NCBI RefSeq assembly: GCF_048544455.1
Contig: NC_133536.1
Location: 41,350,152 to 41,414,151, forward strand
Length of the DNA: 64,000 nt
Origin: Silene latifolia
Taxonomy: Eukaryota > Streptophyta > Magnoliopsida > Caryophyllales > Caryophyllaceae
Direction of reading: 5' to 3'
Shown: piece by piece, positions 54,123 through 64,000 of the stretch
Layout of the letters: every line of letters begins with the position of its first letter
How positions within the stretch are numbered: the first letter of the stretch is position 1
Notes under the pieces: model-generated
What the model was told of the DNA's origin: nothing
Database searches by the model: none
The model's input: only the letters and a program-made list of their open reading frames with translations
Made by a program: the position numbers and the translations under genes

Positions 54123-56406
54123 TCATGGAAATCTACCGTTACGACTCAACCTATATGCAAAAATAAACGTTAATTTTTGAATTTTTTGAAATTTTCTAAT
54201 TTTTTTGGATTTTTGATTTTTTATGAAATAAACAACGATGCAAGCTGAAAAATAAACGTGAATGCAACACAAATGCAAATGCAGACTCAAAAGGATGCAA
54301 TATCCTCCCCAAACCAAAACGGACAACGCCCTCGCTGTCCTCCAGCATACACCAGCAGAAATATACAGGGGAACGGGAATATACAACCGATAATAAATAA
54401 AAAACAAAAATAAAAATGAGACAAAATAAAAGAGTAAGAGATACATACAAAATACGAACTTTCCCAAACCAGCCAGAAAACTGGGGAAGTGAGTAGACCA
54501 GTAGCTACTCGTCGTCGTCGCCGTCGCTGTCACGGATGTCCTCCACCCTGAACTCCGGATCTCTCTCCTCCTCTGCTCCTCAGCACGAGCTCTCTCCACT
54601 GTTACCTCAGGGTCCTCGTCCTCCTCCTCGTCAGCAGACTCCGGGTACCCCTCAGGTGGGTACCTATAGAAGGAAGGGTGTGGCCAACCCTCTGGAATCG
54701 GACGGTGTCGCCGCAAGTGGTACTCGTACAGAGGGTGTAAAGCAAGAGCCGTGTCCCTCTCCATACGAGCCTGACGCTCTGCAATCTCAAGCAACAAACC
54801 GTAAACTGCGCCCCCTTGGTCCATGACCGCGGGTGCCACAAAGGGAGGAGGTGGGACGTAAGTAGACGGTAGGACCGGCTGAGCCTGTGTCTGGTCAGTG
54901 GCGGTGGGAGTAGGAGTGGTAGTAGTAGTGGGAGTAGGGGTCGGTATGGGAGTAGCCGTGGAAGGCTGGGTACTCCATGAAGGTGTGGACCCTTCTCCAG
55001 TCTCAAGACGCCGCTTCTTGGCGGCGGGTGCAGCAGGAGTAGGTCGGAGTAGAAGGAGAAGTTCAGGCAGTGGTGGCAGTCGGGCGCCCCTAGCCGTCTA
55101 TCTTCCATGTCTGGTAGTCTGGGGTCAGCCAATGCTGAGAAAGCATGGAATCCAGACTCAGTAGCCTCTCTCTCTCGAGGTACTGCTGGTCACGAGGCCA
55201 AACGGGGATGAGGGAACGGGCAAGAATGGTGGCTATGCCACCGCAGGCAATGGTTCCCGTCTCCTTCAGCCCCTGGCTCTGAAGGTACTGGGCGGTCAAG
55301 TAGGCAATGTTGAGGGTAAAAGGACCCTCGCAGTCGATGTTTAGGTAACCGCCCAGGATGGAGAGCTCGGTGTTTGTCATGTTGTTCGGCTCCTTTCGGC
55401 CGAAAATAGTGCTCCCCATCAGTCTAAGGAAAGAACGGACAGGGGGGAGGTGGACCTGATGGAGCTTTCGCTCCCTTAAAGTGGTCTGGGCCAGGGTCCT
55501 CCAAAGCTGACGGACGACCCTCCTAGGTGGGGCATTCTCGCCCGTAGAGGTAAGGCCAAGTAACCTACCAAACTCCCCTAAGGTCATCGGAAAAGTCCGG
55601 TTAAACAACCGGAAGGACACTGAAGAACTAGTGGGGTCAGCCTCGTGTGCCCCGGAGGAGAAGGTAAAGGAGCTGAGAAACTCGAGGCTCGGCTCTAAAA
55701 AGGTACGGCCGCTCATAGTGATGAGTCCGGCCATCCCCGTGCCCCGTAGTAAGTCACAGACCGACTCGTAGATACTGAGTCTCACAAGTGCCGATTCATC
55801 TAGAAATCGGGAAGGTACATGTACACAGCCTAGCAGGTGATAAAATTTCTTATGATGTAAAGGGTTAACAAAATGTACCTGCGGATAATCTGGGTGAGAG
55901 TCGAGGGTAGTGTCCCCTCGGACCGTAACCGTGCCAGAAGTAGAAGCAGCGGCAGAGGTAGAAGTGATGGGGGCGGAGGAGGTAGAGGTAACATGAGCTG
56001 GTGTAGCTTGAGACTGTCTACGACCCCGGCCTCTGGAACTCAAAGCTGCAGCCCGTCCAGTGACGGTGTGAGGGACCAGGGCTGCTCTAAAGGCAGCTGC
56101 GGCTGCTGGCGAGTCCACCACAGGTGTAAAAGTAGCGGCTGGTGTAGGAGTAGTGGCTGTTGTGGCCACCACTGAAGAGAGACTAGCAGCAGTGCTAGCA
56201 GTGGTGGTGACCGTAGAAGAAGTGGCAGCCTGAACTGAGCTAGCAGCAGAGCTAGCTGGAGCAAAAACTGTACCTGCAGCTGAAACTAGGAACACTGGGG
56301 CTGCGGTAGTCACTAAAGTGGAGACAGTGCAACAGCAGGGGCCACTGTCTCAGACAGAGACGGACTAGAGGATGAACTAGTAGAGGGTAAAGAGCTAGAA
56401 TCCGTC
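54123..56406 (-). pseudogene. Athila env-like ORF (ATHILA ORF-1 family), frameshifted
   Basis: The open frame 56313-55090 encodes a T/S/A-rich N-terminus and then a conserved region (HFVNPLHHKKFYHLLGC, FPMTLGEFGRLLGL, NNMTNTELSILGG) of the kind in the Pfam ATHILA family, located downstream of gag-protease as in Athila elements. Near 55100 the sense moves to another frame, which runs through a KKRR basic patch, a T/P-rich stretch, an acidic EEEDEDPE run and ends at 54123 after a strongly hydrophobic segment (CMYLLLFYFVSFLFLFF). The N-terminus has a further frameshift near 56320: an S-rich frame leads to TAG at 56306. AG at about 56408 after a T/C-rich tract could be a splice acceptor for a subgenomic RNA. 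The function of this plant ORF is not known. Confidence 0.75.
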
Positions 56407-57678
56407 CTGTATACAAAGGGTAAGGGGTATGATAAGAAACAGTGGCTAATAGTGGCTAAAATCAGCACGAAAAACTAGCAGAAACAACATGTGAAACCCT
56501 TATCAGTCGAAAATTTTGACTTACAGCACACAATTCCCAACAATTCCTCAAAAATTTCGAATTACAGTAGGCAAACAGCGATAGGGAACGGGAATAGCAG
56601 TTAACAACAGTAGCAAGTAACAACAACTGAGGTTAATTAAATCATGGCAGCATATAAACCGTCTGACAGTCGAAAAACTCGACTGAAGCAGCCCTAATCG
56701 CGAAATTTTGCGTAAAACTCGAAATAAACATGCAACATTCAGTGGGGAGTTGGGATTGATCATCAAGCAAGGAAGATACGGGTAAGCAATAACAAATTAA
56801 GTCGAAAAAATTCGACTAAACAGGAATTTCGAAACCCTAAAACAATTTACCTTATAAAGTTCAAAATAATCGAAATTAAAAAGCAATGAGGAAGTAGAAA
56901 TCACTTACTTGATGGTAGAAATCCTACAAATGCAATTAATCTTCAAATAAACAAGCAAAAGAGGTGATTTTTTCGAGCTAAAAACCGCAAACCCCAATCC
57001 CTTTTTAAAACCGTGAAAGTGAGCACAAATTAAGGGGAGATTATGGGGCTTTGTAAGATTAATTAGCAAGCAACTGATTGTAGGAGGCGGATTTGGAGAT
57101 TGGGCAAGAAAAAAGGGGATTTGGGGTGAGTTTGATCGCAAATATGGAGGAGATGACGAAAATAGGGGATAAATGAAATAGAAATAAGAACAAAAGAGTT
57201 TAAGGAATAAAAACTCCCTGCGTCCTGTGCATTTTACTCGATCGAGTGGTTTTAAACCACTCGATCGAGGACTTTTGATGATCCTGGTGCTCGATCGAGT
57301 AGAATTCTACTCGATCGAGAAATCCCCTTTATTGCTTTACTCGATCGACTGGAAGAAGCACTCGGTCGACCAATTTTTCACTCGATCGAGTACAAAAAGT
57401 ACTCGATCGAGCTCTTTTCTCGCGTAAGCTCTTGAATTTCGTCAATTCTTCCCTTGGAATGCGTAAAACTTCCCCAAACCTCCATAAGAATACGTGCAAA
57501 AATATCCCAACATACCAAATATGCATATAAACAGTCTATAGTCTTAAATCTATGCTAAAACAGTCTATAAACTAATTGTCCTAATTAAAAACAATAAAAC
57601 AAATTCAACGGAAAATTCAAAAATTATCTATTACAAAGTCTTACACGGGGCATTTCCCCGCTTAATTCTCAATGCAAT
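56407..57678 (-). other. Athila gap where RT and integrase would lie
   Basis: This 1.3 kb between protease and the env-like ORF has no RT, RNase H or integrase motif. It holds a palindrome cluster at 57236-57412. Confidence 0.7.
57236..57412. repeat. CTCGATCGAG palindrome cluster between protease and env-like ORF
   Basis: About eight copies, some arranged as larger mirror pairs (for example GTAGAATTCTAC between two copies). Confidence 0.9.
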
Positions 57679-59382
57679 TCAGTGCCCCTTGAAGGGCTCC
57701 TGACTGGAGGACGTCATCTCAGCAACGTTGATAGTCCTCTTCAACTTCCATGAGCATGAATTATCATTTGAAACGGTAGGAGGGGAGTAGTTCACATCCA
57801 CATAAGCGCGAACTTTCCTCGTCCTTGCTCCTCTATCACCAGCTGTAGCGTCATCATCTCCAATTTGATTGACAGTAATTGCACCATGTCCCTTGACAGC
57901 TCCTTCATTGCTTTCATCCGCACTGCAGCAAGAAGAAAACAGACGAACTTTCCTCCTTTTGCTCTCGATCCGAGGCGGAGGGGTAACAATTGCAGCACAA
58001 TACTCCAAATTTTCATCTGGAGTGTCAATAATAGGGTCAATAGAAGAGAGAGCATTGCAAGGCTGAGCTTGCATGGGAGCCCTCCGGAACTTAGACTGAT
58101 GAAAAATCAGCTCCTCATCCCCTACCTGAAAGGTCAAAGTCTTCCCCCCGACGTCTATAACTGCACGGGTAGTAGACAAAAATGGTCTCCCTAAAATAAT
58201 AGGGGTGTGTGCATCTTCGGGGATGTCTAAGACAACGAAATCAACGGGAATAAAGAACCTCCCGATCTGAACAGGTACGTCTTCTACTATACCTAGTGGC
58301 CGTGATATACTACGGTCGGCCATCTGGACTATCATGTTGGTGCAACTCAGCTTTGTTAAACCAAGTCTCTTAGCCAGAGACAACGGTAAGATACTCACGC
58401 TAGCGCCTAAATCGCATAGCGCGTTATCAATCAAATGGGTACCGATATGACACGGAATTGGAAAACTACCCGGGTCTGTCTGCTTAGGAGGTAACTTATT
58501 TTGAAATAGGGCTGACCCCACCTCAGTCAAAGCTATGGTCTCACTATCACTGATATTCCTCTTACGCGATAAAATTTCTTTCATAAACTTAAGATAAGAG
58601 GGTACCTTTGTCAGCAACTCGGTGAACGGCACAGTGACTTCCAAGCTTTTCAGAAGTTCGACAAATTTGCCGAATTTTTGATTGGCCTTAGTATTCTGCA
58701 GACGCCTCGGGAAAGGAACTGTAATAGGTATCTCAAGTCCCTTGTTTCTCTCTTCCAATGTGTCTTCCGGTGCAAGTTCTGTATCCTTTGGACGCTTCTT
58801 ACCTCTCGAACGAGGTCTTTCCGGTGATTTATCGCTTAATCGAGCACTAGCAGGCTCCTGAATAAGCTTCCCGTCATCAAAACTACTCGATCGACAAAAA
58901 TAGCCGCTCGATCGAGTAGATTCTTCATCAATATCACTCGATCGAGTAAAATTTTCACTCGATCGAGCAACTCCATTTTGCTCTTCACTCGATCGAGTAG
59001 AAAAACTACTCGATCGACCAGTCTGCATTTCCTGTTCACTCGATCGAGTAGAATTTTCACTCGATCGACCACCTTCTGCACCAAATCTACTCGATCGACC
59101 ACCATAAACTAGTCGATCGAGCACTTGCTTTGCCGTGAGCTCACTTTCTTCGCCAAAACACTGTTCACCATCAGTTGTAGCCTTCCTGGGGTCTGATTTT
59201 TGCATTTCCGGTCCCTCATATGAACGACCGCTTCTCAGATTTATCAAGTTTACCGTCTCATGTGGATTCTTCTCATTTTGAGTCGGTAATTGACCCTGCT
59301 TTTTTGAAGATTGATTAGTGGCTAATTGGGCAACTTGAGTTTCAAGTGCCTTAATGGACGCATCTTTCTGTTGATCACTCAA
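57679..59382 (-). CDS. Athila protease region, in frame with gag after an amber codon
   Basis: 567 codons continue gag's own frame directly after TAG at 59385-59383 (no ATG there: the next codon is TTG). Domains on the minus strand: linker; a stretch of R-S-S repeats (about 59120-58880) encoded by CTCGATCGAG palindromes; a KKRPK basic patch; then a retropepsin-like aspartic protease with CDLGASVSIL as the active site (about 58430-58400) and ILGRPFL as the flap-distal motif (about 58195). It ends at TGA at 57679 without running into RT. The enzyme would cleave Gag and itself in virus-like particles. Confidence 0.8.
   Translation of the reverse strand: MSDQQKDASIKALETQVAQLATNQSSKKQGQLPTQNEKNPHETVNLINLRSGRSYEGPEMQKSDPRKATTDGEQCFGEESELTAKQVLDRLVYGGRSSRFGAEGGRSSENSTRSSEQEMQTGRSSSFSTRSSEEQNGVARSSENFTRSSDIDEESTRSSGYFCRSSSFDDGKLIQEPASARLSDKSPERPRSRGKKRPKDTELAPEDTLEERNKGLEIPITVPFPRRLQNTKANQKFGKFVELLKSLEVTVPFTELLTKVPSYLKFMKEILSRKRNISDSETIALTEVGSALFQNKLPPKQTDPGSFPIPCHIGTHLIDNALCDLGASVSILPLSLAKRLGLTKLSCTNMIVQMADRSISRPLGIVEDVPVQIGRFFIPVDFVVLDIPEDAHTPIILGRPFLSTTRAVIDVGGKTLTFQVGDEELIFHQSKFRRAPMQAQPCNALSSIDPIIDTPDENLEYCAAIVTPPPRIESKRRKVRLFSSCCSADESNEGAVKGHGAITVNQIGDDDATAGDRGARTRKVRAYVDVNYSPPTVSNDNSCSWKLKRTINVAEMTSSSQEPFKGH
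58884..59122. repeat. CTCGATCGAG palindromes inside the gag-protease frame
   Basis: About a dozen copies of ACTCGATCGAGT or near variants, spaced 15-30 bp, all kept in phase with the coding frame so that they encode repeated R-S-S. The same palindrome is in both LTRs and in the 57236-57412 gap. Confidence 0.9.
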
Positions 59383-60687
59383 CTACCACGGCTTCGTGAA
59401 GGACTGAAACATAGACTTTAGCTCACCAATTTCACTCATCCCACCGAAAGAGGACGCACCATGATTAGGAGGAGTGAAAGAAGGAGGCTTCTGAAAGCCT
59501 TGTTGATTCTTATGTGGAGGAACATAAGGCTGCTGCTGGTGTGGAGGAGGTGTAGGATTGAGCACATTTTGACTAGTCCACCTCAAATTGGGATGGACTG
59601 CCCCTTGATTGTTGTAGTAGGAACCCCCTCCTTGCCTATATTGCTGAAAGGCAAGGACTTGTTCTTTCTCCATAAGACAGCCAACAGCAGTGTGGCCATC
59701 ATTACTCCCACATCTCTCACATGTGACGGTCTCTCCTCTAGTAAGAACATGGACCGTCTGAGGCTCCCCAGCAGCTTGTAGCTCCAACTTGTCAAATCTA
59801 GCATTCATGGTCTCCAGTTGAGCCAAAACTTGCTTATCAACTGCATGAACTGTTCTAATCCCATCCCTCGGGTTTCCATATTCAGCACTGTGATTTGCCA
59901 TCTCTTCAATAAGGGACCATCCCTTATCATCATCGGTGTTCTCCTGGAATCTCCCACTAGATGCCGCATCAAGTATGGCTCTTTGGTCGTCATACAGCCC
60001 ATTGTTGAACTGATTAGCTAAAAACCATGGGTCAAAACCATGGTGAGGGATAGACCTCACCAACATCTTGAATCGCGACCACGCCTCATAGAAACTTTCA
60101 TCGGGAGCCTGTCTGAAACTGGTAATCTTGGCCCTCAGCAGGTTAGTGCGTTGTGGAGGGAAATATCTCTTGTAAAATGCAAGAGCAAGAGACTCCCAAT
60201 CTGTAACCCCAGCAGCTGTGCGGTCCAAGTTAGTCAGCCACTCCCTGGCTGAATCAGCTAAAGAGAAAGGAAATAGAACCTCCTTAATCTTATCTTGAGT
60301 TACCCCCTTAGTGGCGGGGATAGTAGAACAATAGTCTGTAAAGACCTCCATGTGCTTCCTCGGATCTTCACCAGCCACACCTCTATAAATATTTCTCTCC
60401 ACCAGATTGATATAAGAAGGACGGATGTCAAATGTATTCCCATCCTCAGTCTGGAGATTGAAACCTTTGGGAATAGAGGAGGCTTTAGGCACTGAATGAC
60501 TAGAAAGTTTAGGCATCCTTACTGTAGAAATCGGACTGTCTGCTTCGAAAAGAAAGTGATGTAGCTCTGGCTCGAAAGTACTCAAGTCTTCCTTTTGTGA
60601 TTTCCTCTGCAGACGGAGTCTATGCCTGAATAATCTTTCTGGCTCTAAATCAGCTGAAACTAATTCACACCTGTCTGACCTGGGCAT
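59383..60687 (-). CDS. Athila gag
   Basis: Start chosen at ATG 60687 (MPRSDRCELV), the first in-frame ATG after the primer site, giving 434 residues. A retrotransposon gag core is seen around residues 85-250 (EVLFPFSLADSAREWL, FYKRYFPPQRTNLLR, ESFYEAWSRFKMLVR), followed by a CCHC-type zinc knuckle (CERCGSNDGHTAVGC) and a proline/glutamine-rich tail. It should form the particle shell and bind element RNA. The frame ends in TAG at 59385-59383 and then continues open into the protease region, so either readthrough or a recent C-to-T change (CAG to TAG) is involved. Confidence 0.85.
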   Translation of the reverse strand: MPRSDRCELVSADLEPERLFRHRLRLQRKSQKEDLSTFEPELHHFLFEADSPISTVRMPKLSSHSVPKASSIPKGFNLQTEDGNTFDIRPSYINLVERNIYRGVAGEDPRKHMEVFTDYCSTIPATKGVTQDKIKEVLFPFSLADSAREWLTNLDRTAAGVTDWESLALAFYKRYFPPQRTNLLRAKITSFRQAPDESFYEAWSRFKMLVRSIPHHGFDPWFLANQFNNGLYDDQRAILDAASSGRFQENTDDDKGWSLIEEMANHSAEYGNPRDGIRTVHAVDKQVLAQLETMNARFDKLELQAAGEPQTVHVLTRGETVTCERCGSNDGHTAVGCLMEKEQVLAFQQYRQGGGSYYNNQGAVHPNLRWTSQNVLNPTPPPHQQQPYVPPHKNQQGFQKPPSFTPPNHGASSFGGMSEIGELKSMFQSFTKPW

Positions 60688-60786
60688 AAACAAAACTGAA
60701 AGGAAATGAATAAGAACTGCCTCAAGGAATAAAAATTTCCTGAGACGGATAAAATAAACGGAACGAAAACAAATAGGGAAATTGCC

Positions 60787-60804
60787 TCCCCGGCAACGGC
60801 ACCA
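60787..60804 (-). other. Primer-binding site, tRNA-Asp type
   Basis: TGGTGCCGTTGCCGGGGA on the minus strand, five bases inside the 5' LTR. It differs by one base from the complement of tRNA-Asp(GTC) and is typical of Athila. Confidence 0.85.
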
Positions 60805-60809
60805 AAATT

Positions 60810-62280
60810 TGACACGTCTGTCGTGTACCTGTCAAAAATAAACTAACTAAACTAACTATATAGCTAGGGAAGTCAGGTCGATCTCCACAGGGAGGCAAGA
60901 TATTTGTAGAAGTCCGTCTATTTGGTCACAAATGGGGGGGGGGGGTTGTTTGAATTGTTATCTAAACTACGAAGTTTTAAGGGAAAGAGAAATAAAGGGT
61001 AAGAGCAGTAAAGGCAGGAAAAGGATTAAACTATCAGATAGAGAGGGACATGTCAGGATTTCGGTTCACTGTGGTAGTTCAGTGACTCAGCTGTAAATGA
61101 CTCAGACGAATTAATGTAAGACGGATGTTGAAAGGTCCTTTCGGTCCACTTTCTATCCTAAAATACCGCTATTTAACTTTCATTCTCGTCAGGGTAGTCT
61201 ACTGTTCATAGCAGGCCTATTTAGTCCAATATTTCGATCTAGGATTAATTTTTGCCAGATTAAAGGTTAACTCAGAAGCGTGCACTCAACTAAGTCGAAT
61301 AAATAAAATTAAATTGCTATGGTGACAGAGTCTCGTAATTAATTCATCTAATTCATTTACTATATCGTCATATTCCTACCGCAGATCCCCTAATCCCAAC
61401 ATGAAAGGGGTTTAGCTACTCATGTCGCTAATTAAACTAACATCAGATAAAATTCCAGCAGTAAACATAATGAAATAACATGTAAATGGCATAAAAGAGA
61501 AATTAGGGCAAAGAAATTAAATGGAGTAAACAAGAAATTAAAGCAAACAATGATTAATTATTAATAAGGAAAGAGAAAAGAATTACAATCCAAGCGAATC
61601 CGGCGTAAAGAACACAAAATCTGAGTGAAATAATCCAAAAAGCAAGGTTACAGTGAAGAGAAAAGCAACGTAGTAAGGTTTACAGTAGAAAATTTTGATA
61701 ATGAAAGATATATCCTAATGACCTAGTAAAGCGTGCTTAAATAGCAAAGTAATTAAGTTTAGCGAAATAAACACTCACACGGGCTGTTTTAAAGCCCAAA
61801 ATAGTGAACCACTCGATCGAGTGGATTAAAACCACTCGATCGAGCTAAACTTCAGCAAAATCTACTCGATCGAGTAGAAAGTTACTCGATCGAGTAACTC
61901 GTCTTTCTGCAGCTTAAGGATCGAGTAGAATTCTACTCGATCACCATCCTGGGACGTAAAAACCACTCGATCGAGTGGTAAAACTGCTCGATCGAGTTCT
62001 TCGTCTTCAAATCAGCTCAAGTCCGTGCCCGAATGCCTCGTAATGCGTGCCTTGACGCTTCCAAATGCAGTATCTCACTCTGGAAAATCCCGTCTCCTCT
62101 AAGTGCATGCAAAAAGGACGAAAAAGAGTCTGATTCCACTACTTTCGCGTTCGTTTCTACAAAAAGGACAAAACGAACCAAAGTAGCCAATTCGGGGCAA
62201 AATACCATAAAAACAGTATAAAAATACATAGAAATACGTGCTGAAATAGGCTAAAAAGACTATATATTATGCACGTATCA
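60810..62280 (-). repeat. 5' LTR of the Athila element
   Basis: 1,471 bp; palindrome cluster at 61809-61997. It keeps more intact CTCGATCGAG copies than the 3' LTR. Confidence 0.9.
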
Positions 62281-62285
62281 TTTAA

Positions 62286-62934
62286 TTTACTGCCATAATC
62301 CGAAGAGCAAACTAGATACAAGTTTTTCTCCTTTCGCCGCTTATTGTCATAATTTCAAACTTATTACACTGAGTAAAGAACAGAAACAAATACCTTAATT
62401 AAACTTTGCAATCATGCATGTTCTTTATCATTACAGGATAACGGGAGCTATATGGAGGGATGGTATGCCAAAGCTCAGAAGAAATTTTGCTCACGCTAGG
62501 TGCTTAAAATTGATTTTATGCAACCCCTTGCTTAAGTAACATGTTATATTTCACTCAACATCTCTCTATTATTCATTAAGCTTATTTATTTTGTAAATGT
62601 ATTGATTCCAGGTTGGTTTAATGGGCTTGGAATTAGAGATTAGAAGAAGATGAGTATTACGTTCACGATGGTTCTTCTTGTCTCAGGTAGCTTATGTCTC
62701 TTTTAGCTTATGATTCTTCTGCCTCTTTGAGAGCTATATCTAAACAGCTGCTTAAAGTATGTAATAAAATAGACGAGTATGAATTAGATAGATGTAATTA
62801 GACATTGTAACCCATGACCTTATATAATCACAGTTAAAAAAGGAAATTGTCTGATGATTCAGGTGTCATGGTAGCCATGTTAAGGACCTCTGTATGTGAT
62901 TATTAATGTTAGTATTGATGTCCTTAACTAAATA
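62286..62934. other. Unassigned spacer
   Basis: Exon-like patches are present (AG before 62437; CAG|GTTGG near 62613 and TCTCAG|GTAGC near 62685), but no protein family is recognised. Confidence 0.35.
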
Positions 62935-63258
62935 CCCCCTCTTATTCTCAATAACTCTCCTTATTCATGGAGGGCACGAGAATTAAGGGAGGGAGTATTA
63001 TATGGTAAAGTATTGTAGTGGGGGTAGGAGATTGGATAGAGGGAAGGTATTGTGTGATATTATTGTGGGGTGAGGTGATTATAATAAGTATTGTTGTGAG
63101 GTAAGGTGATTAAAATAAGATAAAATATGGGTATTGTGGGGTATTGTTCTGGAGTAAGGTGATTAAAATAAGTATAAAAGTTTGCCAAATAAAAATAGGG
63201 AGAGCATTGTGAATAGACGAAAAAGGAATTAGGGAGAGTTATTGAGAATAGGAGGGAG
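62935..63258. mobile_element. Stowaway MITE
   Basis: 324 bp, inverted ends CCCCCTCTTATTCTCAATAA / TTATTGAGAATAGGAGGGAG, flanked by TA (62933-62934, 63259-63260). It differs in sequence from the Stowaway at 34143. Confidence 0.85.
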
Positions 63259-64000
63259 TATTTTTCTTCCCTTTTGATAAAATTAGAATCTTGTGCTCTT
63301 AGATTATGTTAATTCATGTACATACCAGTTAAGGTGACATCTGCATACGTGGCCGGGGAGAACAAGGAGAGGGAGAAAGATAGACTATGGTGTATGTTTT
63401 TTTAGGAACAAGATGGTTGGGGGAGGGAGGGAGCGTTAAGAGTAAGGCAGGGAGAGGGAGAGTGGAAGAGGCTAGACTCTCAGAGAGAGGAAGAGAGATT
63501 TTATGGTCGGTTTTGTTGAGATTCAGAGAAAGAGGGAGGGAGCTAGGGAGGAAGAGGGGTGAGAGAGCGTTGGATGGTTGGAGGGTGGCAGTTTCATCTG
63601 CCTTTCATTTTTAGCCTCTTTTTTCATTTCATCCTCCTCTTTTTCTCGTTTCGTATTCTCAGCACAGTTTTTAAACTATAGCGAGTTATGCAACGAGTTA
63701 AGAAACTGCACTTCACCGTAGGTTTTCAACTTTTTCCTTCCAAAATTGTACTCTTAATTTAAAAATTATGATATTGATGTTGATTGAGATGGTTCTAGGG
63801 TTTGATTAAAGTGTTTTTTTTGGGGTTGCAGTTGTTTTTTAGTTCACTAAGTGACATTAGTGTTTATTTGAGGTATTTCTTTTTAGAGTTGAATTGGGGT
63901 TTTAATGGGATTTTGTGTTTAACCGATGTTTCTTTTAGCTTATATTTGGCCGTAAATTTAATACTCTTGAAGGGTTTCGTGGGAATTTGCTCTTTTCAAG
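63259..64000. other. Purine-rich then pyrimidine-rich tract; possible promoter/5' UTR at the window end
   Basis: A GA-rich block (63365-63560) is followed by a CT-rich block (63605-63665) with CTCAGCACAG. This pattern is common upstream of plant genes, so a gene may begin near or beyond the window end. I see no coding exon. Confidence 0.3.

Larger units (their letters stand above)
51308..62280 (-). mobile_element. Non-autonomous Athila-lineage Ty3/gypsy retrotransposon
   Basis: 10,973 bp. LTRs of 1,457 bp (51308-52764) and 1,471 bp (60810-62280) share TGACACGTC...ACGTATCA ends. Flanks are GTTAA and TTTAA (62281-62285), four of five matching. On the minus strand the order is 5' LTR, tRNA-Asp primer site, gag, protease, gap, env-like ORF, polypurine tract, 3' LTR. 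RT, RNase H and integrase are absent. The tRNA-Asp site, the gag type, the DLGAS protease and the ATHILA ORF identify the lineage. Confidence 0.9.

Noticed and set aside
54898..55164. Plus-strand frames over the Athila env-like ORF (G/V-rich)
   Set aside because: Shadows of the T/P/A-rich minus-strand protein.
52312..62000. CRISPR-like array from regularly repeated CTCGATCGAG
   Set aside because: Repeats are short palindromes with irregular spacing, lie in a plant LTR retrotransposon and partly inside a coding frame.
62437..62690. Possible last exons of eEF1B gamma or another gene
   Set aside because: Splice-like AG and GT signals are present, but the translated frames are short and match no part of the EF1G family that I know.

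Overview
This is a plant nuclear window, almost certainly a transposon-rich eudicot; Caryophyllales is a guess from the Retand-like element style. Evidence: Ty3/gypsy Tat/Retand and Athila elements, an L1-type LINE tail, PIF/Harbinger, Stowaway, hAT and MULE miniature elements, Helitron 3' hairpins, short GT-AG introns, and one eukaryotic host gene fragment (elongation factor 1B gamma). There are no bacterial operons, rRNA, tRNA or CRISPR arrays that I can see. At least three quarters of the window is mobile DNA, much of it nested.

Layout. 851-3742: a 2.9 kb solo LTR with a perfect 5-bp target-site duplication (TSD). 4218-6426: a 2.2 kb copia-like non-autonomous LTR element with an initiator-Met tRNA primer site. 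6999-7405: a PIF/Harbinger MITE. 7822-29925: the two ends of an older terminal-inverted-repeat element, which carries a hierarchical hairpin (8176-8475) and is split by a 21 kb compound Tat/Retand retrotransposon (8538-29663). The compound has the structure LTR-body-LTR-body-LTR, shares its middle LTR, and is flanked by one AAAAG TSD. Each body has gag-pol on the minus strand and, on the plus strand, a separate antisense gene with its own TATA box, intron and AATAAA signal.

29926-39600: nested small DNA transposons (hAT with an internal MULE MITE; a long-TIR element with a Stowaway inside; a MULE MITE with a duplicated end), Helitron 3' ends, and a 5'-truncated LINE with a 14-bp TSD. 39640-41299: 5' region and four coding exons of eEF1B gamma (GST-like domain only). 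41300-51300: no recognisable continuation of that gene; instead there is a degraded LTR-like block and a 3.3 kb foldback element whose core is a minisatellite running in opposite orientations in its two halves. 51308-62280: an Athila-lineage element with both LTRs, gag, protease and an env-like ORF, but no reverse transcriptase or integrase. 62935-63258: a Stowaway MITE.

How it fits together. The retroelement genes would act as virus-like-particle components (gag), processing enzyme (protease), copying enzymes (RT and two RNase H domains) and integrase. The Athila copy can only move with enzymes supplied by another element. The two Retand bodies are nearly identical, but their reading frames are broken by small indels that fall strikingly often at CAG/CTG trinucleotides, in different places in each copy. 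That pattern may be a sequencing artefact of CHG-methylated DNA rather than decay, so 'broken' gag-pol calls here should be read with care.
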